A stretch of DNA of 64,000 nucleotides. Origin: Pelosinus sp. UFO1. GTDB lineage: Bacteria > Bacillota > Negativicutes > DSM-13327. Where the stretch lies: NCBI RefSeq assembly GCF_000725345.1, contig NZ_CP008852.1:1455693-1519692 (forward strand), in the 5' to 3' direction. Positions within the stretch are counted from its first letter, which is position 1; each line of letters begins with the position of its first letter. Positions 45,060-55,542 of this stretch are shown piece by piece. Below the pieces are notes generated by a model that saw only the letters and a program-made list of their open reading frames with translations, had not been told where the DNA came from and did not search any database. A program made the position numbers and the translations under genes.

Positions 45060-45258
45060 AAGTATCCCTTCTTTATCTGGAGTCGTCATTTTGGAGCAGT
45101 TTTTGCAATATTGTAAGCAGTTTAAGCAATAAAAGCTGTAGAAAATATGACTATAATAAGTATAGCAAATAAAATCAACATCATTCATCATAAAATAAAA
45201 ATATTTTAATTAGTAATCTAGTTATATGAATTACTAAAACTTTTAGGGGGTAAAAAAT

Positions 45259-46356
45259 ATGGAAAAGAAGAATATTGCCATATTGTTTGGTGGAAATTCA
45301 ACAGAACATGAAGTTTCTTTGCAATCAGCAAAGAATGTAATTGGCGCAATTGATAAAGAAAAATATGAAATTACTTTAATTGGTATAGACAAAGATGGAC
45401 AATGGTATTTATGTGATAATGAAGATTTTTTGGTCAATGAGCATAACCCAAAAGAAATTAAACTGAAACATACGGAGATTTCTGTTGTCTTACAGCAAGG
45501 GAAGGTAGAACAACAACTTTTGTGCTTTGGAAAAACCAGTTTTACAAAAAGTATTGATGTGGTTTTTCCTATCCTCCATGGGGCATGTGGCGAGGATGGA
45601 ACAGTACAAGGGTTGTTAAAACTAGCCAATTTAGCTTTCGTAGGCCCTAGTCTTTTGGGTTCAGCGATTGGTATGGATAAGGATGTTACGAAACGCTTAC
45701 TCAGAGATGCTGGAATCCCCACTGCGAAATGTTTGACATACAAAAAGTGGGAGCAGGGCAAGATGAAATTTACTAAGGTAGTAGAAGAATTAGGGCTGCC
45801 GATTTTTGTGAAACCTGCCAACCTTGGCTCTTCAGTAGGAATTAATAAGGTCAGAAATGAAGATGAATTCTGTAAGGCGATTCAAGAAGCCTTTGCCTTT
45901 GATAGTAAAATCTTGCTAGAGGAGTTTATCCAGGGGCAGGAGATTGAATGTGCCGTTTTAGGCAATGAAACTCCCGATGCTTCTATCCTCGGAGCAGTGA
46001 TTCCGCAACAAGATTTTTACTCCTACGATGCAAAATATATTGATGATAAAGGAGCCAACTTGCAAATTCCTGCACAACTTTCAAGTGAATTGACTTATAG
46101 GATGCAAGAGCTTGCTAAAAAAGCCTTCCAAGTGTTATGCTGTGAAGGAATGGCTCGGGTTGATTTTTTCTTAACGAAAGAATCTGCAATTTATATTAAT
46201 GAGATTAATACAATCCCAGGTTTTACAGCAATCAGCATGTATCCTAAGCTTTGGGAATATAGTGGCATTGCTTATAAAGACCTAATTGATAAACTAATTC
46301 AGCTAGCTTTAGAAAGATATCAAAGAGAAGAAGCATTACAAAAAAAATATTTTTAA
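45259..46356 (+). CDS. ddl: D-alanine-D-alanine ligase
   Basis: Makes the D-Ala-D-Ala end of peptidoglycan precursors. ATP-grasp enzyme, 365 residues. It shows LFGGNSTEHEVSLQSA (EHEVS), HGACGEDGTVQGLL, GSAIGMDKD, KPANLGSSVGI and NEINTIPGFTAISMYPKLW. The later Tyr/Phe specificity region is not conclusive for D-Ala versus D-lactate ligase, but no vancomycin cluster is nearby. The ATG follows TTAGGGGG. Confidence 0.93.
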   Translation: MEKKNIAILFGGNSTEHEVSLQSAKNVIGAIDKEKYEITLIGIDKDGQWYLCDNEDFLVNEHNPKEIKLKHTEISVVLQQGKVEQQLLCFGKTSFTKSIDVVFPILHGACGEDGTVQGLLKLANLAFVGPSLLGSAIGMDKDVTKRLLRDAGIPTAKCLTYKKWEQGKMKFTKVVEELGLPIFVKPANLGSSVGINKVRNEDEFCKAIQEAFAFDSKILLEEFIQGQEIECAVLGNETPDASILGAVIPQQDFYSYDAKYIDDKGANLQIPAQLSSELTYRMQELAKKAFQVLCCEGMARVDFFLTKESAIYINEINTIPGFTAISMYPKLWEYSGIAYKDLIDKLIQLALERYQREEALQKKYF

Positions 46357-46362
46357 ATCAGT

Positions 46363-46392
46363 AAAGCAGTCAGGAATATTCCTGACTGCTTT
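46363..46392. terminator. Bidirectional terminator after ddl
   Basis: AAAGCAGTCAGGA / TCCTGACTGCTTT with a 4-nt loop, between convergent ddl and uspA-like genes. Confidence 0.85.
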
Positions 46393-46416
46393 GTTAAAAT
46401 GGGTAACCTTGCTATA

Positions 46417-46851
46417 TTACTTGACAATCATGACAGGGATAGGAGAATACTGAGATACATTCGCACTAATACTGCCTAAGAAAAATTCACTAATGCCACT
46501 CAGACCTCTTGAGCCGATAACAATTAAATCATAACTATCGTTTTTGACAAGGGATAATACACGTTCTGCTGGATGGCCAAATTCTAAAGTGGCTTCAAAG
46601 TTAGGGTATTCAGCCATTCTTTCCTTTGCCAGTTCAATGATTTTATAACCTGTTGTTTCCACTTCCTCAATATTAATAGAGAGAAAAGGTACTTCACCAT
46701 TGATCCCAATGGTTGGTAGGGTATAATGGGCCTGCACCACATGAACAATACTGATCCTACTATGGAATTGCTTTCCTAATGCACAGGCATAATCTAAAGC
46801 ACGCCAGGCTGCCTCAGAGCCATCAACAGGGACCAAAATTTTATCAAACAT
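46417..46851 (-). CDS. Universal stress protein, UspA family
   Basis: Protein of 144 residues: KILVPVDGSEAAWRALDYAC at the start and the ATP-binding IVIGSRGLSGISEFFLGSISANV near the end (GxRGxxG...GSxS). It is the ATP-binding UspA/MJ0577 type. The ATG at 46851 follows GGAGGTG. Its target process is unknown. Confidence 0.92.
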   Translation of the reverse strand: MFDKILVPVDGSEAAWRALDYACALGKQFHSRISIVHVVQAHYTLPTIGINGEVPFLSINIEEVETTGYKIIELAKERMAEYPNFEATLEFGHPAERVLSLVKNDSYDLIVIGSRGLSGISEFFLGSISANVSQYSPIPVMIVK

Positions 46852-47022
46852 CACTAACACCTCCATTTAATACTAGGACTGAAAGTGATACTCTAGTTAC
46901 ATATAGTGTAACATAAAGACGTTCAAAGTGATATAAAAATCCGATAATTTAGTTAAAAGGTAAATTGTAGGGAAAGAGGGAATAGTATAATTAGTTATCA
47001 GATTTATGAGGAGGGGATTTTT

Positions 47023-47538
47023 GTGGAATCGACAGTGATGATTGCTAACATTGCATTTATTTTAGCTATTTTAGCTGGAGTTATAATGACAATAATCGGT
47101 TTGCCTGGTAATCTTGTTATTCTTTTAACTGGCCTTCTATATGGTTATTATGACCATTTTGATAAGATGGACTATGCTATTTTGGTGATTGTACTGGGAA
47201 TTTTTATTATTGCTGAAATCATTGAGTTCGTTGCGGGGGTAGTCGGGGCAAAAAAAGAAAAAGCCTCTAAACGGGCAATGTTTGCCACGTTTATCGGCAC
47301 CATAGTAGGAGGCATATGGGGGACGGCCATTTTACCAGTGCTTGGCTCTTTATTGGGCGCGTTATGTGGGGCTTTTATTGCAACTGCCGTGGCAGAATAT
47401 AGCAAAACAAAAGACCTAGACCAAGCTAAAAGGGTAGGAAAAAGCGTATTAAAGGGGCAGATCATTGCGATCATTATTAAATCGACAGCTGCCGTTAGTA
47501 TGGCAATACTATTATTGTATCAACTGAATTGGCATTAA
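47023..47538 (+). CDS. DUF456 family membrane protein
   Basis: Protein of 171 residues with about five helices and the GLPGNLVILL and GAxxGGIWG-type glycine segments of DUF456. GTG start after GAGGAGGGG. Function unknown in the family. Confidence 0.82.
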   Translation: MESTVMIANIAFILAILAGVIMTIIGLPGNLVILLTGLLYGYYDHFDKMDYAILVIVLGIFIIAEIIEFVAGVVGAKKEKASKRAMFATFIGTIVGGIWGTAILPVLGSLLGALCGAFIATAVAEYSKTKDLDQAKRVGKSVLKGQIIAIIIKSTAAVSMAILLLYQLNWH

Positions 47539-47552
47539 TACTATGTGACAAG

Positions 47553-48251
47553 TTAGTCTAGCTTACTGCCTTTGGCACTGATGAAAAGTTGACCCTTGGA
47601 ATCAATCACTCCATACATAACTTGGGAAGCACTTTTTATGTTTTGTTGTACTAATTGCTTTTCTAGCCACTCATGGCTCAGGTTTTGTTTCGCTAGATTT
47701 TTTTCAATAATCTCTCCATCCATAATAATTTCGATAGGAAGGGTAGGATTGGGGAGATGGATATTCATATCGCTTTTGGTTAATGGTTGAAAGGCAGATT
47801 TTTTTATAATACTCATTTCTCCTGTTGTCTCAAGAATGGCATATTGTACTTCACTTATATCTACAATATCTTTTCCGCGTAACATAGCATTTAACTCATC
47901 TAGATCAAACCGTAAGGGTCTCATATTTTCTTTGATGATACGACCATCTTCAATGATTATGCTAGGAGAACCTTCAATCAGCTTTCTGAAAGGACGGCTT
48001 TTTATTGTACAAACTGATACTAAGTAAGTAAGCACCACAAATAGTACTAGGTCATAATAACTACTCCATAATTTATCAGGATCAGTTGCGGCTATAGTAC
48101 CTGCAAGTGATCCTATAGTAATGCCGCTGACATATTCGTAAAAAGTTAGCTGTCCGACTTGGCTTTTGTCAAGAATACGGGTAAAGATTAATAAGGTAAT
48201 AAAAATCATCGTGGTTTGCCAGGTATCTTGCAGTAGGATCTCCAATGTCAT
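47553..48251 (-). CDS. DUF421 (YetF/YdfS-type) membrane protein
   Basis: Protein of 232 residues: three N-terminal helices (FITLLIFTRILDKSQVGQLT, YVSGITIGSLAG, LVLFVVLTYLVSV) followed by a soluble part (GSPSIIIEDGRIIKENM, YAILETTGEMSIIKK). The Bacillus relatives are membrane proteins linked to sporulation or stress. The ATG at 48251 follows GAGGAGATG. Monocistronic and convergent with the DUF456 gene. Confidence 0.85.
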   Translation of the reverse strand: MTLEILLQDTWQTTMIFITLLIFTRILDKSQVGQLTFYEYVSGITIGSLAGTIAATDPDKLWSSYYDLVLFVVLTYLVSVCTIKSRPFRKLIEGSPSIIIEDGRIIKENMRPLRFDLDELNAMLRGKDIVDISEVQYAILETTGEMSIIKKSAFQPLTKSDMNIHLPNPTLPIEIIMDGEIIEKNLAKQNLSHEWLEKQLVQQNIKSASQVMYGVIDSKGQLFISAKGSKLD

Positions 48252-48357
48252 ATTGTCACATCTCCTCAAATCGCCATAGTTATGGGGGCACATGAAACTT
48301 AGAAAAAATTAGTAGAACAAAGTATTGTAATCGTACGTAACGTTAGGAGGAAGCAAG

Positions 48358-49545
48358 TTGTTTAATATTGTTAAGAAAATGCCAAAAGCCTTATGGATTG
48401 TTGTTTTGGCTCATGGCGTTACTGATTTGTCTGCAGGTGCCTTGTTAGTGGCATTGCCGTTTTTAAAAGCTAAATTCGCGTTGAGTTATGCAGAGGTTAG
48501 TGCGATTGCTCTTATGCAAAATTTTACGTCGTCTGTTAGTCAGCCTTTATTTGGATATTTTAGTGATCGCAGTCCTCGCCCTTGGCTTATGCCAGTAGGA
48601 TGTTTACTTTCAGGGGTAGCTATGGTAGCGTCTTTGCTAGCACCGCACTACTATTTAACATTGCTGTTTACGGCAATTACGGGCCTTGGTATGGCAGCGT
48701 TTCATCCTGAGGCAGCCAAAACAGCCAATCGCCTGAGTGGCAAAGCAAAAGGCAAAGGCGTCAGTTTATTTGCGGTGGGCGGTAATGGAGGTTTTGCTAT
48801 AGGATCATTACTGTTAGCTACCTTATTATATAGTAATGTTAGTACAGGAGTTTTATTTTATATTCTCCCTTATGCTTTACTAGGAATTCCACTAATACAA
48901 ATGACTCGAAATTTACCAAGACCAGAAGTCAAACAGGTTGGTAGCTTGAAAACTTTAAGAGCTTCCATTAATTGGCCCTTATTATCTCTATTAGGGATGG
49001 TGTTATCAAGATCAACAGTAGCGGCAGGCATTAGCACCTTTGTTCCCCTATATTATGTATCGTACCTTCATGGTAGTGAGATGTATGCTAGCTCGCTATT
49101 AACCGTATATTTGGCGACTAGTGCTCTTGGAACACTATTTGGTGGTGCGATGAGTGATCGGTTTGGCAGTAAACGTGTTATGCTATACTCTATTTTACCC
49201 ATTTCTATATTATTATATTTGTTCCCCATTGTCGGAGATGTTGGAGCATTTGTAGTACTATCATGCGCAAGTATATTATTATCAGCAACTTTTACTAGTA
49301 GCTTGGTATTAGCACAAAAGATGATGCCTAATAATGTAGGAATGGCTTCAGGGTTAACCATTGGTTTAAGTGTTGGTTTAGGTGCTATGGGCGTATTAGC
49401 CTTAGGCAAGGTGGCTGATATTTGGGGAATGCCGGTAATATTTACAATCTTAGCTTGCTTGCCTGTTGTTGGGTTTGTTTTGACCTTATTTGTAGAAGAA
49501 CCAGAGGAGGAAACAGTAAGCTTGGTAGTGCAAGTTAGCAAGTAG
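48358..49545 (+). CDS. MFS transporter, Fsr (fosmidomycin-resistance) type
   Basis: Twelve-helix major facilitator of 395 residues. VLAHGVTDLSAGALLVALPF, FGYFSDRSPRPW, GLGMAAFHPEAAKTA and LFAVGGNGGFAIGSLL are characteristic of Fsr-like proteins. TTG start at 48358, 7 nt after TTAGGAGG. The actual substrate is not known. Confidence 0.87.
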   Translation: MFNIVKKMPKALWIVVLAHGVTDLSAGALLVALPFLKAKFALSYAEVSAIALMQNFTSSVSQPLFGYFSDRSPRPWLMPVGCLLSGVAMVASLLAPHYYLTLLFTAITGLGMAAFHPEAAKTANRLSGKAKGKGVSLFAVGGNGGFAIGSLLLATLLYSNVSTGVLFYILPYALLGIPLIQMTRNLPRPEVKQVGSLKTLRASINWPLLSLLGMVLSRSTVAAGISTFVPLYYVSYLHGSEMYASSLLTVYLATSALGTLFGGAMSDRFGSKRVMLYSILPISILLYLFPIVGDVGAFVVLSCASILLSATFTSSLVLAQKMMPNNVGMASGLTIGLSVGLGAMGVLALGKVADIWGMPVIFTILACLPVVGFVLTLFVEEPEEETVSLVVQVSK

Positions 49546-49641
49546 TTAATTTATTGTGTTATCGGCAAGCAGGTCCTATAGAAATGCAAATCAGTATTCA
49601 TGTATAATAAGATATAGGATAAATAGATGAGGAGGATTTAT

Positions 49642-51081
49642 ATGTACGATATTTGTATTATTGGTGCTGGTACCGTAGGTGCTAATATAGCACGAGAATT
49701 AGCAAAATATAAGGTGCGTGTATGTCTTTTAGAAAAAGAAGAAGATGTAAGCTGCGGAGCATCCAAAGCAAATAGTGGTATTGTTCATGGTGGATATTCT
49801 GATGAACCAGGCACAGTAAAGGCTGAGTTATGTGTCAAGGGAAATAGAATGTACGACCAATTAAATAAAGAGCTACATTTTGGTTATAGAGAAACTGGAT
49901 CCATGGTATTAGGTTTTCGTGATGAGGATACGAAAACATTAGAAAAGCTGTATCAATATGGCATCCAAAATGGAGTTGGAGGACTTTCTATCATAGATGG
50001 CGATAAGGTTAGAGAGATGGAACCTTATGTAAGTAAAGATGTAAAAGCGGCACTTTATTGCGCCAATGCAGGGGTAACTTCTCCTTACGAGTTTGTGGTA
50101 GCCTTAGTGGAAAATGCAGTAACCAATGGGGTAGAATTAAAATTAAATACAGAAGTCACTGGTATAGAAAAAAGAGACGACTATTTTATCGTGTCCACCA
50201 ATAAGGGAAAAATACAGGCAAGTTATGTAATTAATGCAGCGGGTGTATACAGCGATAAAATAGCAAGCATGGTAGGAATCGATGATTTTAAAATTACACC
50301 TCGGAGAGGTCAATATGTTCTGCTTGATAAAGAAGAAAACTATTTAGCTAGTTCCGTTATCTTTCAAGTTCCTACCGAATTAGGCAAGGGCATTCTTGTT
50401 ACCACTACATATCACGGAAACCTAATGGTAGGTCCTAATGCAGAAGAAATTGATGATAAAGAGGATGTAAGTACAACAGAAGAGGCACTAGAGTATATCG
50501 TAAAAACAGCAAGATTATCAGTACCTGCTTTTAATATGAAAAAAGCAATCACATCGTTTGCTGGTAATAGGCCTGTTTCCAACAAAAAAGACTGGGTGAT
50601 TGAGGAAAGTCGTGTAGGGCGCTTTATAAATTTAGTTGGTATTGATTCTCCAGGACTAACTGCTTCCCCAGCAATCGCTTTAAAAGTCATTGAAATACTT
50701 AAGAGTGCTGGTTTAAATTTTATAACTAAACCTGATTTTGAGCCAAATCGTAAGCCCATTATCAAAGTGAAAGAGGAAGCATTCAAAGGTGATATAAATG
50801 CTGCAAATCCTGATGAACATATCATTTGTAGGTGTGAGCAAGTAACAGAAGCTGAAATTGTTGATGCCTTACATAGAGACCTGCCCATAAAATCCATAGA
50901 TGCCATAAAAAGACGTACCCGCGCTGGTATGGGCAGATGCCAAGGTGCATTTTGTCGTTCACGGGTAAAAGAAATTATTGCTCGGGAGCTTATGATCCCA
51001 ATAGAAGAAGTAACGCAAAGAGGAAAAGACTCACCAGGTTTACCTCAAAGAGTAAAACGTGGAGACTATACAAAGTTCTAG
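49642..51081 (+). CDS. FAD-dependent oxidoreductase with C-terminal BFD-like [2Fe-2S] domain
   Basis: Protein of 479 residues. The N-terminal DAO fold has IIGAGTVGANIARELAKY and SCGASKANSGIVHGGY, as in glycerol-3-phosphate/2-hydroxyglutarate-type dehydrogenases. The BFD-like domain begins near residue 395 (ICRCEQVTEAEI ... GMGRCQGAFC), giving CxC and CxxxxC ligands. It resembles the GlpA-like oxidoreductases that work with a second NAD-binding partner in anaerobes; no partner lies beside it. The ATG at 49642 is chosen because an earlier ATG lies inside the AGGAGG site. Confidence 0.87.
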   Translation: MYDICIIGAGTVGANIARELAKYKVRVCLLEKEEDVSCGASKANSGIVHGGYSDEPGTVKAELCVKGNRMYDQLNKELHFGYRETGSMVLGFRDEDTKTLEKLYQYGIQNGVGGLSIIDGDKVREMEPYVSKDVKAALYCANAGVTSPYEFVVALVENAVTNGVELKLNTEVTGIEKRDDYFIVSTNKGKIQASYVINAAGVYSDKIASMVGIDDFKITPRRGQYVLLDKEENYLASSVIFQVPTELGKGILVTTTYHGNLMVGPNAEEIDDKEDVSTTEEALEYIVKTARLSVPAFNMKKAITSFAGNRPVSNKKDWVIEESRVGRFINLVGIDSPGLTASPAIALKVIEILKSAGLNFITKPDFEPNRKPIIKVKEEAFKGDINAANPDEHIICRCEQVTEAEIVDALHRDLPIKSIDAIKRRTRAGMGRCQGAFCRSRVKEIIARELMIPIEEVTQRGKDSPGLPQRVKRGDYTKF

Positions 51082-51090
51082 GCTTATCTA

Positions 51091-51133
51091 TAATTAATAG
51101 CCTTGACACTTTTCATGTCAAGGCTATTAATTA
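51091..51133 (+). terminator. Terminator after the FAD oxidoreductase gene
   Basis: Perfect 18-bp stem TAATTAATAGCCTTGACA / TGTCAAGGCTATTAATTA with a 7-nt loop. Confidence 0.8.
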
Positions 51134-51221
51134 TTAATTGAATGTGTTGGTAAATACAGTAACATAAAAATGCCACTTGTAAATTGAAATTTTGTACGTG
51201 GTATTAAAAAAGGAGAACAAT

Positions 51222-51671
51222 ATGAAAATTAATTTTACCAAGAAAGAATATCAAACTTTATTAGATCTGCTTTACGCAGCGGATTGGATGTTACATGCTC
51301 ATTCAGAAGAAAAAGGTGACGAAACAAGTGCTTACCAAGAACTAGGACAAAAAATAATGGCAGCAGCGAACGAATTTGGTATGGAAAATCTCATAGAAAA
51401 AAATGATAAAACAGGTGAGATCTATCTTAATAAGGAGTTTACAACAAATTCTAACATTGTAAAACATCTTGAAAAGTATGAAAATGCTACTTTTTGGGAG
51501 GAGTTAATTGAAAGATTAGCAAGACGAGATTTTATAGATACCTATGGTGAAATGAATATTCTACAAATGCCGATTAATGACCGATTTGAAAAAGAGATGG
51601 TTTTTCATAAAAAATACGATGAAGAATTCGGTGAGAATGGTTTAAAAAACATTAAAATTATGTCCAAGTAA
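51222..51671 (+). CDS. Conserved hypothetical protein
   Basis: Not recognised. The soluble, charged protein has 149 residues: KINFTKKEYQTLLDLLYAAD at the start, a long helical middle and ENATFWEELIERLARRDF in the second half. The ATG follows AAAAGGAG. A hairpin follows the gene. Similar proteins occur as orphans in related anaerobes, to my recollection, without assigned function. Confidence 0.65.
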   Translation: MKINFTKKEYQTLLDLLYAADWMLHAHSEEKGDETSAYQELGQKIMAAANEFGMENLIEKNDKTGEIYLNKEFTTNSNIVKHLEKYENATFWEELIERLARRDFIDTYGEMNILQMPINDRFEKEMVFHKKYDEEFGENGLKNIKIMSK

Positions 51672-51678
51672 TAAAGAC

Positions 51679-51716
51679 GATAACCAGAAAGAATATAACT
51701 ATATTTTCTGGTTATC
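51679..51716 (+). terminator. Hairpin after the hypothetical gene
   Basis: GATAACCAGAAA / TTTCTGGTTATC around a 14-nt loop, without a strong T run. Confidence 0.55.
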
Positions 51717-51924
51717 AGAAAATTTAGTAAATGTCAATAATATTATTAAAAAAAATAAAATATTTTTTATTGGTATATAGGATTTTTAAAATTCATGTCG
51801 AATGTAATCTGAGTATAAAATTGTGGTGAAGTAAAACTGGTGTAAAACAATATTATAATTCATGAATATTGTATACATTTTACTTGTCGCATTTAGTAAC
51901 ATAAAGAGAAAGAAGGAGATACTT

Positions 51925-54900
51925 ATGAGAAAAATGAAGACGATGGATGGGAATACTGCAGCAGCGTATATTTCTTATGCCTTTACAGACGTGGCGGCAA
52001 TCTTTCCAATTACACCATCCTCACCTATGGCAGAAGCCGTTGATGAATGGTCAGCTCAGGGTAAGAAAAATCTTTTTGGCCAAACTGTAAAAGTTATGGA
52101 AATGCAGTCAGAGGCTGGTGCAGCTGGTGCAGTGCATGGTTCTTTGCAGGCAGGTGCGTTAACTACCACATATACGGCATCACAAGGTCTTTTGCTAATG
52201 ATTCCTAACATGTATAAGGTAGCTGGAGAGTTGTTGCCAGCTGTTTTCCATGTTAGTGCTAGAGCATTGGCTACAAATGCTCTCAATATATTTGGTGATC
52301 ATCAAGATGTTATGGCTGCTAGACAAACTGGCTGTGCTTTACTTGCTGAAAGTAGTGTACAAGAAGTTATGGATTTAAGCGCTGTAGCTCATTTATCAGC
52401 ATTAAAAGGAAAAGTTCCTTTCATCAATTTCTTTGATGGCTTTAGAACATCCCATGAAATTCAAAAGATCGAAACCATCGAATATGATGAATTAGCAAAA
52501 CTCTTAGATCAGAATGATGTTGATTCTTTCAGAAGAAATGCATTGAATCCTGATCATCCAGTTCTTCGCGGTACGGCACAAAATCCTGATATTTATTTCC
52601 AAGAAAGAGAAGTTTCTAATAAATATTATGATGCTTTACCAGAAATTGTTGAAAACTACATGGCTGAAATTAATAAAATTACAGGCAGAAATTATCACCT
52701 TTTCAACTACTATGGTGCGCCAGACGCAGACAGAATGATTATTGCTATGGGTTCCGCATGTGAAGCAATTGAAGAAACTGTAGATTATTTGAATGCAAAT
52801 GGTGAAAAAGTTGGTTTGTTGAATGTTCACTTATACAGACCATTCTCTATCGAACATTTCTTCAAATATATTCCTGAAACTGTTAAGAAAATTGCTGTTC
52901 TTGATAGAACCAAAGAACCTGGTTCTTTAGCTGAACCATTATACCTTGATGTAAAAACTGCTTTCTACAATCGTGAATCACGCCCTGTAATTGTCGGCGG
53001 TAGATACGGTTTAGGTTCTAAGGATGTAGTACCAGCTCATATCGTTGCTGTTTACGAAAACCTAAAAGCAAATGAACCTAAAGATGGCTTTACTTTCGGT
53101 ATTGTTGATGATGTAACTTTCAAATCTCTACCAACTACTGCAGATGTTGATACTACTCCTGAAGGTACAAAAGCTTGTAAGTTCTGGGGTCTTGGTTCTG
53201 ATGGTACTGTTGGTGCTAACAAGAGTGCGATTAAAATCATCGGTGATAAAACAGACATGTATGCACAAGCATATTTCGCTTATGATTCTAAAAAATCAGG
53301 TGGTATCACAGTATCTCACCTTAGATTTGGTAAAAAACCAATTAAGTCTCCTTATTTGATTAACAAAGCTGATTTTGTAGCTTGTCATAACCAATCATAT
53401 GTAGATAAATATGACGTATTGGCTGGATTAAAACCAAATGGCAATTTCTTATTAAATTGTATTTGGGACCAAGACGAGTTAGAAGAAAAATTACCAGGTT
53501 TCATGAAACGTTATATTGCTGTAAACAACATCAATTTCTATACATTGAACGCAGTTAAAATTGCGCAAGAAATTGGTTTGGGCGGCAGAATTAACATGAT
53601 CATGCAGTCTGCATTCTTTAAAATTGCAAATATTATTCCAGTCGAAGATGCAATTAAGTATTTAAAAGATGCAGTTGTAGGTTCTTATGGTAATAAAGGT
53701 CAAAAAGTAATTGATATGAACAATGCTGCAATTGATAAAGGCGTAGAATCAATTGTGAAGGTAACAATTCCAGAAAGCTGGAAGAATGCTACTGATAGCA
53801 AAAAAGATGCAGCACTGTTTGCATGTGCTTGCAGTTCTGCAACTAAAAAAGAAACACCTGAATTTATTGAAAAAATTCTTGTACCAATGAATAGACAAGA
53901 AGGCGATTCATTACCAGTTAGTGCTTTCGTTGGTAGCATGGAAGACGGTACATTCCCACTAGGGACATCTGCTTATGAAAAACGTGGTATTGCGATTAAT
54001 GTTCCTGAATGGCAAATGGATAAATGTATCCAATGTAATCAGTGCGCATTTGTATGTCCACATGCTGTAATCAGACCTATTCTAGTGAATGAAGAAGAAA
54101 TGAAAAATGCTCCTGAAGGGTTTACAGCAAAAGCAGCGGTCGGCGCTAAAGAATTGCAGTTTAGATTAGCAATTTCCCCTCTTGATTGTACTGGTTGTGG
54201 TAACTGTGCTGAAGTTTGCCCTGCAAAAGAAAAAGCATTAATCATGAAACCTCTTGATACCCAAATGAGTGAAGTACCATTGTGGGATTATCTAGACAAT
54301 GTTTCAACAAAAGAAAATCCTATGAATAAGAATACTGTTAAGGGAAGCCAATTCGAGCAGCCTTTATTAGAATTTTCTGGTGCTTGTGCAGGTTGTGGTG
54401 AGACTCCTTACGTTAAACTTGTTACCCAATTGTTCGGTGATAGAATGATGGTTGCTAACGCCACTGGTTGTACGTCTATCTGGGGCGGAAGTGCTCCATC
54501 TATACCTTATACAACAAATCATGAAGGACATGGTCCAGCTTGGGCTAACTCCCTATTCGAAGATAATGCTGAATTTGGTCTTGGTATGCATTTAGGCGTA
54601 AAAGCGTTAAGAGAGAAATTAGCTGCTACAGTGAAAGAAGCTATGGAACTCAACGTTAGTGCTGAGCTAAAAGCTGCTTTGGCAGATTGGTTAGAGCATA
54701 AGGATAGTGGTGAAGCAAGTCGTTTGAGAGCAGATCGTGTGACTGCCCTTGTTGCTGCAGAAAAAGGCGACAATGCAATATTGAACGAAATTGATAAAAA
54801 CAAAGATTTCTTGGTTAAGAGATCACAATGGATCTTTGGTGGCGACGGCTGGGCTTATGATATCGGCTACGGCGGTTTAGATCACGTATTAGCATCTGGT

Positions 54901-55467
54901 GAAGATGTAAATGTGTTAGTACTTGATACTGAAATCTATTCGAATACTGGCGGTCAAGCTTCTAAATCCACTCCTGCTGCAGCGATTGCTCAATTTGCTG
55001 CTAGCGGTAAAATGACGAAGAAGAAAGATCTTGGTATGATGGCTATGAGCTATGGTTATGTGTATGTAGCACAAATTGCAATGGGTGCTGATAAGAATCA
55101 GACATTAAAGGCAATTGCTGAAGCAGAAGCATATCCAGGTCCATCCCTTGTAATTGCTTATGCTCCTTGTATCAGCCATGGTTTAAGAAAAGGCATGGGC
55201 TTTAGCCAACTTGAAATTAAAAATGCTGTAGAATGCGGATATTGGGGCATGTACAGATATAACCCAGCATTGAAAGATCAAGACAAGAACCCGTTCATTC
55301 TGGACTCCAAAGAACCAACAGCTAATTTCCAAGAATTCTTGATGGGCGAAGTAAGATTTGCATCCCTTAAGAAACAATACCCAGAAACAGCTGAAGCATT
55401 ATTTGCGAAAACAGAAAAAGACGCTAAAGAAAGATTGGCAACGTATAAAAGACTTGCTCAATCATAA
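51925..55467 (+). CDS. nifJ: Pyruvate:ferredoxin (flavodoxin) oxidoreductase
   Basis: Central anaerobic enzyme: pyruvate + CoA to acetyl-CoA + CO2 with reduced ferredoxin. One chain of 1180 residues. N-terminal pyruvate-binding region AAAYISYAFTDVAAIFPITP; two [4Fe-4S] motifs near residues 700-765 (CIQCNQCAFVCPH; CTGCGNCAEVCPA); then a TPP domain with CAGCGETPY and the GDGWAYDIGYGG magnesium motif. The start at 51925 follows GAAGGAG; upstream ATGs lack a site. A TPP-requiring enzyme, so linked to the thiamine operon here. Monocistronic. Confidence 0.97.
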   Translation: MRKMKTMDGNTAAAYISYAFTDVAAIFPITPSSPMAEAVDEWSAQGKKNLFGQTVKVMEMQSEAGAAGAVHGSLQAGALTTTYTASQGLLLMIPNMYKVAGELLPAVFHVSARALATNALNIFGDHQDVMAARQTGCALLAESSVQEVMDLSAVAHLSALKGKVPFINFFDGFRTSHEIQKIETIEYDELAKLLDQNDVDSFRRNALNPDHPVLRGTAQNPDIYFQEREVSNKYYDALPEIVENYMAEINKITGRNYHLFNYYGAPDADRMIIAMGSACEAIEETVDYLNANGEKVGLLNVHLYRPFSIEHFFKYIPETVKKIAVLDRTKEPGSLAEPLYLDVKTAFYNRESRPVIVGGRYGLGSKDVVPAHIVAVYENLKANEPKDGFTFGIVDDVTFKSLPTTADVDTTPEGTKACKFWGLGSDGTVGANKSAIKIIGDKTDMYAQAYFAYDSKKSGGITVSHLRFGKKPIKSPYLINKADFVACHNQSYVDKYDVLAGLKPNGNFLLNCIWDQDELEEKLPGFMKRYIAVNNINFYTLNAVKIAQEIGLGGRINMIMQSAFFKIANIIPVEDAIKYLKDAVVGSYGNKGQKVIDMNNAAIDKGVESIVKVTIPESWKNATDSKKDAALFACACSSATKKETPEFIEKILVPMNRQEGDSLPVSAFVGSMEDGTFPLGTSAYEKRGIAINVPEWQMDKCIQCNQCAFVCPHAVIRPILVNEEEMKNAPEGFTAKAAVGAKELQFRLAISPLDCTGCGNCAEVCPAKEKALIMKPLDTQMSEVPLWDYLDNVSTKENPMNKNTVKGSQFEQPLLEFSGACAGCGETPYVKLVTQLFGDRMMVANATGCTSIWGGSAPSIPYTTNHEGHGPAWANSLFEDNAEFGLGMHLGVKALREKLAATVKEAMELNVSAELKAALADWLEHKDSGEASRLRADRVTALVAAEKGDNAILNEIDKNKDFLVKRSQWIFGGDGWAYDIGYGGLDHVLASGEDVNVLVLDTEIYSNTGGQASKSTPAAAIAQFAASGKMTKKKDLGMMAMSYGYVYVAQIAMGADKNQTLKAIAEAEAYPGPSLVIAYAPCISHGLRKGMGFSQLEIKNAVECGYWGMYRYNPALKDQDKNPFILDSKEPTANFQEFLMGEVRFASLKKQYPETAEALFAKTEKDAKERLATYKRLAQS

Positions 55468-55494
55468 GAAATAAAAAGTAACTCCTTCGAATAT

Positions 55495-55542
55495 AAGAGG
55501 CATTTGATAGCTCGCTACGCCGAGTCGTCAAATGCCTCTTTG
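55495..55542 (+). terminator. Terminator after PFOR
   Basis: AAGAGGCATTTGA / TCAAATGCCTCTT with an inner AGCTCG/CGAGT stem, then TTG. Confidence 0.75.

Noticed and set aside
51862..51924. N-terminal extension of PFOR
   Set aside because: The added residues are not part of the PFOR fold and the ATG at 51925 has an excellent ribosome site.
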